Below, one piece after another: positions 8,292 through 16,361 of a stretch of 64,000 bases of DNA (positions are counted from its first letter, which is position 1; each line of letters starts with the position of its first letter). Made by a program: the position numbers and the translations under genes. Under the pieces are notes generated by a model. It worked only from the letters and a program-made list of their open reading frames with translations. It was not told the DNA's origin and searched no databases. Where the stretch lies: NCBI GenBank assembly GCA_045631525.1, contig JAZQUY010000002.1, positions 62,001-126,000 of the forward strand, written 5' to 3'. The stretch is from SIG440 sp045631525 (lineage in GTDB: Bacteria; Bacillota; Clostridia; Monoglobales; Monoglobaceae).

Positions 8292-9683
8292 ATGTTTGAT
8301 GAAAAGGATATAAGTCGTATAGTTGAAAGTGTTATTCAGAATATGGACGGAAAGGTAGTGCCCAGGAAAAATCTCAAGGGCGTTTTCCCCACAATGACAG
8401 AAGCTTTGGAGGCGGTGTCAAAAGCTTATGTTCAGTATAAGAGCTATACTGTTGAACAGAGAGAAAAGATGATTGCTGCAATCCGCCGTCTTACCTTGGA
8501 AGAAGCTGAAGAAATGGCAAAGCTTGGTGTTGAGGAAACCGGCATGGGTAGGGTTTCTGACAAGATTATCAAACACCAATTGGTTGCAAATAAGACTCCC
8601 GGAACTGAGGACCTTTGTCCCACGGTTAAAACCGGTGACTGCGGTCTTACTTTGATTGAAATGGCACCTTATGGCGTTATCGGAAGCATCACGCCTTCAA
8701 CAAATCCCAGTGAGACAGTTATCTGCAACTCAATCGGTATGATTGCGGGCGGAAATGCGGTTGTTTTCAACCCGCATCCAAATGCAAAGAAAATTGCAAA
8801 CTATGCAGTTGACCTTGTAAACCGTGGAATTCTGGAAGCAGGTGGTCCTGAAAATCTGGTTGTTTCTGTTGAAAATCCAACTATGGATTCATCAAACGAA
8901 ATGGTTGGTTCGCCACTTGTTAAAATGCTTGTTGCAACAGGTGGCCCCGGTGTTGTAAAAATGCTCCTTTCCTCAGGTAAGAAAGCAATCGGTGCAGGGG
9001 CTGGAAATCCTCCTGTTATTGTTGATGACACAGCGGATGTTGAAAAGGCAGCGTCTGATATTATCAAGGGTGCAAGCTTTGACAACAATCTCCCTTGTAT
9101 CGCTGAAAAAGAATGTTTCGTTTTTGATTCAGTTGCTGACCAGCTTATTCTTCATATGCAGAGAAACGGTGCATATCTCTTAAAAGGAGCACAGATTGAC
9201 AAGCTTGTGAAGGTTGCTCTCGTTGAAAAAGACGGTAAGTTTGGAATCAACAAAAAGTGGGTGGGTAAGGACGCAAAGTTGTTCCTCAAAGAACTTGGTA
9301 TTGATGCAGACCCAAGACTCATCATCTGTGAAACTGATGCAAAGCATCCATTTGTTCAGGTTGAAATGATGATGCCAATTCTTCCTATCGTAAGAGTGAA
9401 GAATATTGAAGAAGCTATCACTGAGGCTTGCAAAGCAGAACATGGAAACAGACATTCAGCTCACATTCATTCAAAGAATGTCGACAGACTTACAGCATTT
9501 GCAAGAGCGGTTGAAACAACAATTTTTGTGAAAAACGCTCCTTCTTATGCAGGCATTGGTGCCGGTGGTGAGGGCCATACTACATTTACTATTGCTGGTC
9601 CTACTGGTGAGGGTATTACATCCGCAAGATCATTTACCCGCCAGAGAAGATGCGTTATGGCAGATGGTCTTCATATAGTTTAA
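8292..9683 (+). CDS. CoA-acylating aldehyde dehydrogenase (PduP-like) with targeting peptide
   Basis: The enzyme oxidises propionaldehyde with NAD+ and CoA to propionyl-CoA. Its 463 residues follow the PduP/EutE pattern: an N-terminal amphipathic helix (DEKDISRIVESVIQNM) that directs such enzymes into the shell, a Ser/Pro linker-like stretch, the cofactor-binding region with GAGAGNPP, and the catalytic Cys269 in NNLPCIAEKE. It acts with the alcohol dehydrogenase, which recycles NADH, and with PduL, which recycles CoA. Confidence 0.95.
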   Translation: MFDEKDISRIVESVIQNMDGKVVPRKNLKGVFPTMTEALEAVSKAYVQYKSYTVEQREKMIAAIRRLTLEEAEEMAKLGVEETGMGRVSDKIIKHQLVANKTPGTEDLCPTVKTGDCGLTLIEMAPYGVIGSITPSTNPSETVICNSIGMIAGGNAVVFNPHPNAKKIANYAVDLVNRGILEAGGPENLVVSVENPTMDSSNEMVGSPLVKMLVATGGPGVVKMLLSSGKKAIGAGAGNPPVIVDDTADVEKAASDIIKGASFDNNLPCIAEKECFVFDSVADQLILHMQRNGAYLLKGAQIDKLVKVALVEKDGKFGINKKWVGKDAKLFLKELGIDADPRLIICETDAKHPFVQVEMMMPILPIVRVKNIEEAITEACKAEHGNRHSAHIHSKNVDRLTAFARAVETTIFVKNAPSYAGIGAGGEGHTTFTIAGPTGEGITSARSFTRQRRCVMADGLHIV

Positions 9684-9708
9684 ATTTAACGAAAAGGATT
9701 GTGCATAA

Positions 9709-10353
9709 ATGAAAGCATTAGGAATGATAGAAGTTTATAGCTTTACAACCGCGGTGGTTGCTGCTGACCTTTGTGCAAAAGCTGCAGATGTAAAAGTTAT
9801 TGCCTTTGACAGAAACCGTCCCAAGAGCGCAGATGCGCCTGCACCACTTGTTATGCAGATAAAGATTGCCGGCGATGTTGCTGCGGTTAAGGCTGCTGTT
9901 GAGGCCGGAACTGAATATGCAAAGGCTGAGGGCAAGCACATTGTTTCACATGTTATACCAAATCCAGGTGACGGCGTTGAAAAGATGGCTTATCGCCTCG
10001 ATATAAACAAAGATAAATATAACAAAAAGCTCCCAAAGGACTTTATGAATGAGGAAGATATAAATGGTGACACCATTGGAGCAGAAACCATTGGCCTTCT
10101 TGAAATAGACGGATTAGTTGCGGCTATTGAGGGTCTTGATTCCATGACAAAAGCTGCGAATGTGAGAGTTATTCACTCCGAAAAGCGTCTTGGAGGACGA
10201 CTTGTTACCTTTATTGTTGCTGGTGAAGTTTCAGCGGTTAAGGCTGCGGTGGAAGCAGGATATCAGAACGCACAGCCCATTGGTAAGGTTTATGGCCAGG
10301 CTGTTATTGCAAGACCGCACAGAGAGGTTACAAAGTTCTTTGATATGGACTGA
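9709..10353 (+). CDS. BMC-T tandem-domain shell protein
   Basis: This 214-residue protein carries two non-permuted BMC domains. The first (about 1-100) has an insert with ADAPAPL. A Lys/Asp-rich linker follows, then a second domain (about 120-214) ending in VIARPHREVTKFF. It would form a pseudohexameric trimer. Unlike the PduT-like gene it has no pore cysteine motif. It is distinct from PduB, which has permuted domains, so I do not assign a pdu symbol. Confidence 0.88.
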   Translation: MKALGMIEVYSFTTAVVAADLCAKAADVKVIAFDRNRPKSADAPAPLVMQIKIAGDVAAVKAAVEAGTEYAKAEGKHIVSHVIPNPGDGVEKMAYRLDINKDKYNKKLPKDFMNEEDINGDTIGAETIGLLEIDGLVAAIEGLDSMTKAANVRVIHSEKRLGGRLVTFIVAGEVSAVKAAVEAGYQNAQPIGKVYGQAVIARPHREVTKFFDMD

Positions 10354-10430
10354 TTTTTAAAATCGACAATCCGGAAAGACGGAAATATAAATCAGGAGGC
10401 AACTATCTGCTATCTTGAGAGGTGAAGTTT

Positions 10431-11069
10431 ATGTATTATGATACAGATACAATCGCAAAGGCTGTTCAAAGCGTTATTAAAGATATAAATGATGACGGAC
10501 AAATCAAGGTCGGCGTTTCTCAACGTCATATTCATTTGTCTCAGGAGGACCTTGAAACTCTGTTTGGCAAAGGATATCAGCTTACCATAAAAAAATATCT
10601 TATGGGGCGTGAATATGCGTCAAATGAGGTTGTGACATTGGTAGGGCCGTCACTTAAAGTTATTGAAAATGTCCGTGTTCTTGGCCCCGTGAGAAACAAA
10701 ACTCAGGTTGAAATATCAAGAACAGATACATTCGTTTTGAAGGTAAGTCCTCCGGTAAGACCGTCAGGTCAGGTTGAAGGCTCTGAAAAGGTAGTTGTTG
10801 TTGGCCCCAAAGGCAGTGTATACCTTAAGGAAGGTGTAATAATTGCCAATCGTCACATTCATCTAACTCCTGAATATGCCATGGCAAACGGCATAAAGGA
10901 CAATGATTATGTGGATGTTGAGGTAGAGGGAATAAAGCCTACCAGATTTTATGATGTTCAGGTCAGAGTAAGAGACGATTTCAACGTTGAAATGCATATT
11001 GATACCGATGATGCAAACTCTGCCGGGCTTAAAAATGGAGCAAAGGTGAAAATCCTGAAGAAAAAATAA
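10431..11069 (+). CDS. pduL: Phosphate propanoyltransferase PduL
   Basis: PduL converts propionyl-CoA and phosphate to propionyl-phosphate and free CoA, recycling CoA inside the shell. Both zinc-binding motifs are present, QRHIHLS near residue 32 and NRHIHLT near residue 141, along with the two-barrel layout of the family. Residues 1-18 (DTDTIAKAVQSVIKDI) form the targeting helix. I start at ATG 10431, 7 bases after GAGAGGTGA; an in-frame GTG lies at 10422 but overlaps that SD. A second AGGAGG at 10394-10399 has no usable start behind it. Confidence 0.95.
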   Translation: MYYDTDTIAKAVQSVIKDINDDGQIKVGVSQRHIHLSQEDLETLFGKGYQLTIKKYLMGREYASNEVVTLVGPSLKVIENVRVLGPVRNKTQVEISRTDTFVLKVSPPVRPSGQVEGSEKVVVVGPKGSVYLKEGVIIANRHIHLTPEYAMANGIKDNDYVDVEVEGIKPTRFYDVQVRVRDDFNVEMHIDTDDANSAGLKNGAKVKILKKK

Positions 11070-11092
11070 GAATCGCGAAAGTGGGAAATGTT

Positions 11093-11860
11093 ATGCTTGC
11101 ACTTGAACGACAGAAGAAAATCCTTGAATTTTTAAATACCGATGGTGTTGTTTCGGTAAACAGACTGAGCAGCACTTTGGGTGTTACAGAAGAGACGGTA
11201 AGACGTGACCTTGAAAAGCTTGAAAAGCAAGAGTCTCTCAGAAGAACTCACGGTGGTGCAGTTTCTGTTGAGGGCAGTACTCATGAATTTTCTCTGGAAA
11301 AGAGAAAAACCATAAATGTTGTTGCAAAACAAATGATTGCGAAAGAAGCAGCAAAAAAAGTTGTTGATGGTGATACGATTTTTCTTGATGCTTCAACCAC
11401 CACATTTTTTATGGCGAAGGAACTTAAAACTCGCAAAAATGTTACGGTGATTACCAACTCGCTGAGGGTTGTGACAGAGCTTTCGGGTTGTGAACACTTA
11501 AAAGTGATTATGATAGGTGGAGTGATGAGCCGCAATCAGTCATTTGTGGGAAGGCTTGCAGAAAAGAGCATTGAAGAAGATTATTTTGCAAACAAGATGT
11601 TTTTTTCGAGCAAGGGAATAACGGCAGATGCAGGAATCCTTGACAGTAATGAAACAGAATGCGGTATCAAACAGAAAATGTTTGAAAACTCCAACAAAAA
11701 ATATTATCTTTGTGATAATGGTAAAATCGGCGGAGTGGGGTTTGTAAAATTAGCTTCTTTTCAGGAAATTGACTGTTTGATTACAAATGCAGCTTTGAAT
11801 GAAAAGCTTTTGGAAAAACTTGCGGAGAACGAAGTCGAGGTTGTTCACATCGCTGAATAA
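11093..11860 (+). CDS. DeoR-family transcriptional regulator
   Basis: The 255-residue protein has the DeoR helix-turn-helix at residues 1-57, with VTEETVRRDLEKLE and RRTHGGAV. The C-terminal sugar-phosphate-sensing domain contains DGDTIFLDASTTT and the TNSLRV segment. Family members usually repress sugar-catabolic operons and respond to a phosphorylated sugar. As the last gene of the microcompartment block it is the likely local regulator, sensing an intermediate such as fuculose or rhamnulose phosphate. The start ATG 11093 is preferred over GTG 11081, which overlaps the SD region. Confidence 0.9.
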   Translation: MLALERQKKILEFLNTDGVVSVNRLSSTLGVTEETVRRDLEKLEKQESLRRTHGGAVSVEGSTHEFSLEKRKTINVVAKQMIAKEAAKKVVDGDTIFLDASTTTFFMAKELKTRKNVTVITNSLRVVTELSGCEHLKVIMIGGVMSRNQSFVGRLAEKSIEEDYFANKMFFSSKGITADAGILDSNETECGIKQKMFENSNKKYYLCDNGKIGGVGFVKLASFQEIDCLITNAALNEKLLEKLAENEVEVVHIAE

Positions 11861-11872
11861 ATTGAAAGTCTT

Positions 11873-11908
11873 GGGTCTGAAACCAAAAAGGTTTCAGGCT
11901 CTTTTTTT
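11873..11908 (+). terminator. Intrinsic terminator of the BMC locus
   Basis: A 12-bp stem (11873-11884 with 11890-11901, two G-U pairs), loop AAAAA and T7 run (11902-11908) follow the DeoR stop codon by about 12 bases. It separates the catabolic locus from the division cluster. Confidence 0.9.
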
Positions 11909-12010
11909 GTGCAAAAAATCCGATATTGTGTTTTGTAAATTCGTAAAGATACAATATGGTGTAATGTTACAAATAAATTACAATTTTTTTAAAATTTTTT
12001 TAAAAAAGTA

Positions 12011-12039
12011 TTGCAAAAGTCCAAAAAGTGTAGTATTAT
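12011..12039 (+). promoter_or_regulatory. mraZ promoter
   Basis: TTGCAA (12011-12016), a 17-base spacer and TATTAT (12034-12039) lie 77 bases before mraZ. The upstream DNA is very AT-rich (poly-A/T tracts 11975-12010), like an UP element. AAAGTG boxes flank and overlap this promoter. Confidence 0.8.
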
Positions 12040-12081
12040 ATAGGAAAGTGGTATGAAGTGGAGCGAAATTCCATAAAGTGG
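12025..12081 (+). promoter_or_regulatory. Phased AAAGTG boxes, probable MraZ operator
   Basis: AAAGTGT (12025-12031), AAAGTGG (12045-12051), GAAGTGG (12055-12061) and AAAGTGG (12075-12081) all sit on a 10-bp register. Repeats of AAAGTG(T/G) spaced by one helical turn are the described binding pattern of MraZ, which represses its own operon. The first box lies in the promoter spacer and the others lie downstream of the -10, as expected for autorepression. Confidence 0.8.
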
Positions 12082-12115
12082 AATAAAAACAGAACTTTAC
12101 AAGGAGCGCAAGGCT

Positions 12116-12541
12116 ATGCTTATCGGTGAATATTTTCATAACCTTGATACCAAGGGCAGAGTAAGCATTCCATCTAAATTCAGAGATGATTTGGGTGGAA
12201 CTTTTGTGCTGTCTAAAGGTGTAAACGACTGTTTGTGTGCATACTCCAAGGAAGAATGGGAAAGTTTCAAGGAAGAACTTCTCCAGCTTCGTGGTGCAGA
12301 TGCACGTATGCTTCGCAGATTTTTCTTTTCAGGTGCCACTGAGTGTGAAATTGACACACAAGGCAGAGTTGTTATTCCGCCTCTTTATCGTGAATATGCG
12401 GGTCTCGGACGAGAGGTTGTTATTGTGGGCGTTTCAAACGCTATGGAAATCTGGGACAAGGCGGCTTGGAGCAAGTATATGAACAATCCCGCGCTTGAAT
12501 CCGCTGAAATTGAAAATGCGATGGAGCGTCTTGGCTTATGA
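12116..12541 (+). CDS. mraZ: Transcriptional regulator MraZ
   Basis: The 141-residue protein has two SpoVT/AbrB-like DNA-binding repeats with the signature DTKGRVSIPSKFR near residue 11 and DTQGRVVIPPLYR near residue 83. MraZ forms a ring and binds repeats before its own gene, tuning the division cluster. SD AAGGAG precedes ATG. The coding end overlaps rsmH by 4 bases. Confidence 0.97.
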   Translation: MLIGEYFHNLDTKGRVSIPSKFRDDLGGTFVLSKGVNDCLCAYSKEEWESFKEELLQLRGADARMLRRFFFSGATECEIDTQGRVVIPPLYREYAGLGREVVIVGVSNAMEIWDKAAWSKYMNNPALESAEIENAMERLGL

Positions 12542-13479
12542 TGAGCGAATTTAAACATATTTCGGTATTGCTGAATGAAAGCGTTGATATGCTTGATGTC
12601 AAGCCCTCCGGCATTTATGTTGATGGAACCCTTGGCGGTGGTGGTCATGCAGAGCTGGTTTGCTCAAAGCTTTCAGGGGATGCTACTTTTATAGGTATTG
12701 ACCGTGATATGACAGCTATAAATGCAGCGAGCAAGAGGCTTGAAAAGTACAGAGATATAACAAAAATAGTTCACAGCAATTTTGCTGATGTAAAAAAGGT
12801 GCTTGATAGTCTTGGAATAAGCGGTATTGATGGAGCTATCTTGGACCTTGGAGTTTCATCACCCCAGCTTGACGTGGCTGAAAGAGGTTTCAGCTATAAT
12901 ATGGATGCGCGACTTGATATGAGGATGAACCGAGAAGATAGGCTCAGTGCCTTTGAGGTGGTTAATGAATATTCTGAAAGCGAGCTTTCAAAAGTCATAT
13001 ATGATTATGGAGAAGAACGTTTTGCAAGACAGATAGCAAGAGCCATTTGTGAAAAGCGAAAAGAAAAAGATATAGAGACAACATTGGAACTTTGCGAAAT
13101 AATAAAAAATGCTTATCCCGTGAAAATGAGATTTCAGGACAAGCATCCGGCAAAAAGGACTTTCCAGGCAATAAGAATTGAGGTCAATAATGAGCTTGGA
13201 ATACTCAGGCAGGCGATATGCGATTTTGTTGATGTGCTAAATCCCGGAGGGGTTTTGTCGGTTATAACCTTTCATTCCCTTGAGGACAGAATTGTAAAGC
13301 AGACCTTTTCAGACTTGGCATCAGGGTGCGAGTGCCCAAAGGATTTTCCCATTTGCGTTTGCGGAAAAAAGCCTAAAGTAAAATTAGTAAACAAAAAGCC
13401 CATAGTTTCAGGAACTGCAGAGCTTCAGGAAAATATGCGAGCACACAGTGCGAAACTTCGGGCTGTTAAAAAAATATAA
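12538..13479 (+). CDS. rsmH: 16S rRNA (cytosine1402-N4)-methyltransferase RsmH
   Basis: RsmH methylates C1402 in the ribosomal decoding centre. The 313-residue sequence has the SAM-binding motif YVDGTLGGGGH near residue 28, LDLGVSSPQ near 102 and the C-terminal TFHSLEDRIVK. The gene overlaps mraZ by 4 bases in a conserved mraZ-rsmH arrangement; ATG 12541 is an equally possible start. Confidence 0.97.
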   Translation: MMSEFKHISVLLNESVDMLDVKPSGIYVDGTLGGGGHAELVCSKLSGDATFIGIDRDMTAINAASKRLEKYRDITKIVHSNFADVKKVLDSLGISGIDGAILDLGVSSPQLDVAERGFSYNMDARLDMRMNREDRLSAFEVVNEYSESELSKVIYDYGEERFARQIARAICEKRKEKDIETTLELCEIIKNAYPVKMRFQDKHPAKRTFQAIRIEVNNELGILRQAICDFVDVLNPGGVLSVITFHSLEDRIVKQTFSDLASGCECPKDFPICVCGKKPKVKLVNKKPIVSGTAELQENMRAHSAKLRAVKKI

Positions 13480-13498
13480 ATTTTGAGGTGGAGCAAAA

Positions 13499-13999
13499 AT
13501 GTCTAATTTGTATAGCTACAATACAAGCAGTGCATATAAGTTTGATTATACTTATGGCACAGAGAGACATAATGATAGCAAACGACTTCACGAAGAAAGC
13601 AAAAAAACAGGAAATAAAAAGCACAGCTTTTTAAATATTACAAATTTCATCAGGGTGGCACTTTGTTTTACCATAGCCTTTGTGATAGTAAACGGCTATG
13701 TGAAAATCAATGAGGCTTATAGCTCGGTTGCAAAACTTGAAAAGCAGTATAACGAAATAGTTGCAACAAATCAGGACCTTCAGGTGAAGATTGACAAGGC
13801 GGTTGACCTTGAACAGCTTTTGACCATTGCAAATGAAAAATTTGGAATGATAAGTCCTGAAAGATACCAGATGTTTTATGTAGATTTAAGCCAAAGCGAT
13901 TTTGCTCAGGTTTGCAGCGAGGATAATAACAGGGAAACAGAAGTGGCAATGAGCGGTGTTACGGGGACAATAACCGGAGCAATGAACATATTTAAATAA
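13499..13999 (+). CDS. ftsL: FtsL-like division protein
   Basis: This 166-residue bitopic membrane protein has a charged cytoplasmic N-terminus (about 40 residues), one membrane segment (about 48-66) and an extracellular coiled coil (EAYSSVAKLEKQYNEIVATN) that is typical of FtsL/DivIC. It ends in a Gly/Thr-rich tail. FtsL works with DivIB and DivIC at the septum to activate FtsW and the septal PBP. The assignment rests on topology and position between rsmH and the PBP gene, since FtsL sequences are poorly conserved. Confidence 0.8.
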   Translation: MSNLYSYNTSSAYKFDYTYGTERHNDSKRLHEESKKTGNKKHSFLNITNFIRVALCFTIAFVIVNGYVKINEAYSSVAKLEKQYNEIVATNQDLQVKIDKAVDLEQLLTIANEKFGMISPERYQMFYVDLSQSDFAQVCSEDNNRETEVAMSGVTGTITGAMNIFK

Positions 14000-14094
14000 A
14001 AGATAAGTTCGTTTTGGTATATTTAAAATGCCCTATGAAATATAATTTATAGTGGCATATTCTAAACCGATTTATTCGTTTGGAGGTAACTGCG

Positions 14095-16323
14095 GTGCAA
14101 AACGAACAAAGTACATTTACTCAAAGAAAGAAGATAGGATGGCTGCTCGCAGGGGCAGTCTTCCTTTTCTGTGCTTTAATGGTGAGAGTTGCGTGGCTTC
14201 AAATTGTTCGTGGTGAAGAGCTTTCGTCGGCGGCACGGGAGCAGCAGACCAGTGACAATATCCTAACCCCAGAGCGCGGGCTCATCTATGACCGCAATAT
14301 GAAAATTCTGGCGAACAACCTAAGTGTTGAGACCATAAGCATAACTCCAAAAAATGTAAGGGGCAACAAAAAACAAAGTGCGGAGGAAATAGCACGCCGC
14401 ATGGCGGAGATTTTAGAGCTTGACTATGACAATGTGCTTGAAAAAATAAACAAGCAATCAAGCTTTGAATATATAAAGAAAAAAGTTGAGAAAGACCAGG
14501 CCGATGCCCTCAGAGAGTATATAAACAAATATAGTATTGATGGAATAAAATTTGCTGAGGATACAAAAAGGTATTATCCTTACGGAAATTTTGCGTCTCA
14601 GGTCATTGGCTTTGCAGGAAATGACAACAACGGCCTTGAGGGAATTGAAATGGTCTACGACGAGCAGCTCAAAGGTGTACCCGGCAGAATTGTATCGGCA
14701 AATATGACAGCCGGTCTTGAAATTCCTGACAATTACGAGAGCTATTATGAGGCACAAAATGGTCAGAGCGTGGTGCTGACCATTGATGAAACAATACAGC
14801 ATTTCGCTGAAAAGCATCTTGAACACGCAAGAATTGAAAATCAGCTTCAGGAAGGCGCTGCTGCCATTGTTATGAGTGTGAAAACAGGTGAGATACTGGC
14901 GATGGCAACGAAACCTGACTATGATTTGAATCAGCCCTTTGAAATCAATGCGGCTGTCCAGGAGAAGTATCCTGATATACTTAAAGAGCTTGAATCTATG
15001 GATGGCAGCGAATATAATGCCAAACTCACCGAGGTAACACAGTTTTTGAGGCGAAATAAGGCTGTGGTTGACTCGTATGAACCTGGTTCGACTTTCAAAA
15101 TTGCGGTGGCGTCAATGGCTCTTGAAGAAGGTGTGGTATCACTTGATGACCATTTTTACTGTGGTGGCTCCATAAAGGTGGCTGACAGAACAATAAGCTG
15201 TGCAAACAAAAACGGTCACGGCTCACAGACCTTTGTTCAGGCAGTGCAGAACTCCTGTAACCCTGCATTTATTGAAATTGGTGCAAGGGTGGGACGCGAA
15301 AAGTTTGTGAAATACTTGGAGGGTTTTGGATTTCGTGAAAAGACCGGCATTGAGCTTCCGGGTGAAACCAGCGGTATTTTCCACGAGTTTTCAAATTTTA
15401 AAGAGATTGACCTGGCAACCTCGTCTTTCGGGCAGAGCTTTAATATAACACCTCTCCAGATGATTACACTTGCATCAGCAGTTGCCAATGGCGGAAATCT
15501 TATGAAACCCCATCTTGTGAAACAGCTTGTTGATGAAAATAAGAATGTAATAAAAGAATTTGAACCTGAAACTGTTCGCCGCATTATTTCGGAAAAAACA
15601 AGCAAGACAATGTGTGAAATTCTTGAGTCAGTTGTATCGGTAGGCGGCGGTAAAAACGCTTACCTTGCAGGATACCGAATTGCAGGAAAGACAGGAACAT
15701 CGGAAAAACAGCCTCGTGGTAATGGGAAGTATGTAGCATCTTTCATTGGTTTTGCACCGGCTGATGACCCTGAGATTGCGTGCCTTGTAATTCTTGACCA
15801 GCCTCCTGTTGGCTCTACTTATTATGGTGGTCTTATAGCGGCACCGGTTGTTAAAAATATTCTCGAAGAAAGCCTCCAGTACATAGGAGTCGAGGCAGAA
15901 TATACTCAGGAAGAATTGGAAATGATTGATATAACAGCCCCTGACATCACTGGAAAGACCCGAAAAGAGGCGGAGGCAGCTCTCAAAGAGGTTGGAGTCA
16001 ACATAAGTATAAAGGGTACAGGTGATGTGATTCTTGATCAGGTTCCAAAGCCATATTCGAAGCTTGCAAGAGGTTCAAAGGTTGTGGCATATACCGAAGG
16101 TGAGGAAAGCAAAAAGACGGTGACAATCCCCGATGTTGTGGGATGTTCGGCATCGGAGGCGAATAAAGGTATTACAAATGCAGGACTTAATGTAAGAGTA
16201 AAAGGACTTTCGAACGTTAACGGAATTTCAATTTGTTCCGAGCAGTCGCCTGCTGCAGGTACTGTTGTGGAACCGGGAACTATTGTTACCCTGGACTTCA
16301 GGTATATCGAGGTAAGAGACTGA
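14095..16323 (+). CDS. Division/sporulation class B penicillin-binding protein with PASTA domains
   Basis: This 742-residue transpeptidase cross-links septal peptidoglycan. It has a membrane anchor (about 15-35), a PBP dimerisation domain, and a transpeptidase domain with active-site Ser332 in STFK, SCN at 387-389 and KTGT at 532-535. Two C-terminal PASTA repeats begin near residues 620 and 675. That layout matches SpoVD/PBP2B; I cannot decide between vegetative and sporulation use. GTG 14095 is chosen, 7 bases after GGAGGT; a TTG at 14080 overlaps that SD. A TATAAT at 14041 lacks a well-spaced -35. Confidence 0.95.
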   Translation: MQNEQSTFTQRKKIGWLLAGAVFLFCALMVRVAWLQIVRGEELSSAAREQQTSDNILTPERGLIYDRNMKILANNLSVETISITPKNVRGNKKQSAEEIARRMAEILELDYDNVLEKINKQSSFEYIKKKVEKDQADALREYINKYSIDGIKFAEDTKRYYPYGNFASQVIGFAGNDNNGLEGIEMVYDEQLKGVPGRIVSANMTAGLEIPDNYESYYEAQNGQSVVLTIDETIQHFAEKHLEHARIENQLQEGAAAIVMSVKTGEILAMATKPDYDLNQPFEINAAVQEKYPDILKELESMDGSEYNAKLTEVTQFLRRNKAVVDSYEPGSTFKIAVASMALEEGVVSLDDHFYCGGSIKVADRTISCANKNGHGSQTFVQAVQNSCNPAFIEIGARVGREKFVKYLEGFGFREKTGIELPGETSGIFHEFSNFKEIDLATSSFGQSFNITPLQMITLASAVANGGNLMKPHLVKQLVDENKNVIKEFEPETVRRIISEKTSKTMCEILESVVSVGGGKNAYLAGYRIAGKTGTSEKQPRGNGKYVASFIGFAPADDPEIACLVILDQPPVGSTYYGGLIAAPVVKNILEESLQYIGVEAEYTQEELEMIDITAPDITGKTRKEAEAALKEVGVNISIKGTGDVILDQVPKPYSKLARGSKVVAYTEGEESKKTVTIPDVVGCSASEANKGITNAGLNVRVKGLSNVNGISICSEQSPAAGTVVEPGTIVTLDFRYIEVRD

Positions 16324-16361
16324 TTTTTTAAAATACAATGTTGAGAAACGGAGGATTGGCT

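Noticed and set aside
14041..14046. TATAAT before the penicillin-binding protein gene as a promoter
   Set aside because: The -10 is perfect but no -35 lies at 16-18 bases; the nearest candidate is 21 bases away, so I do not list it as a feature.
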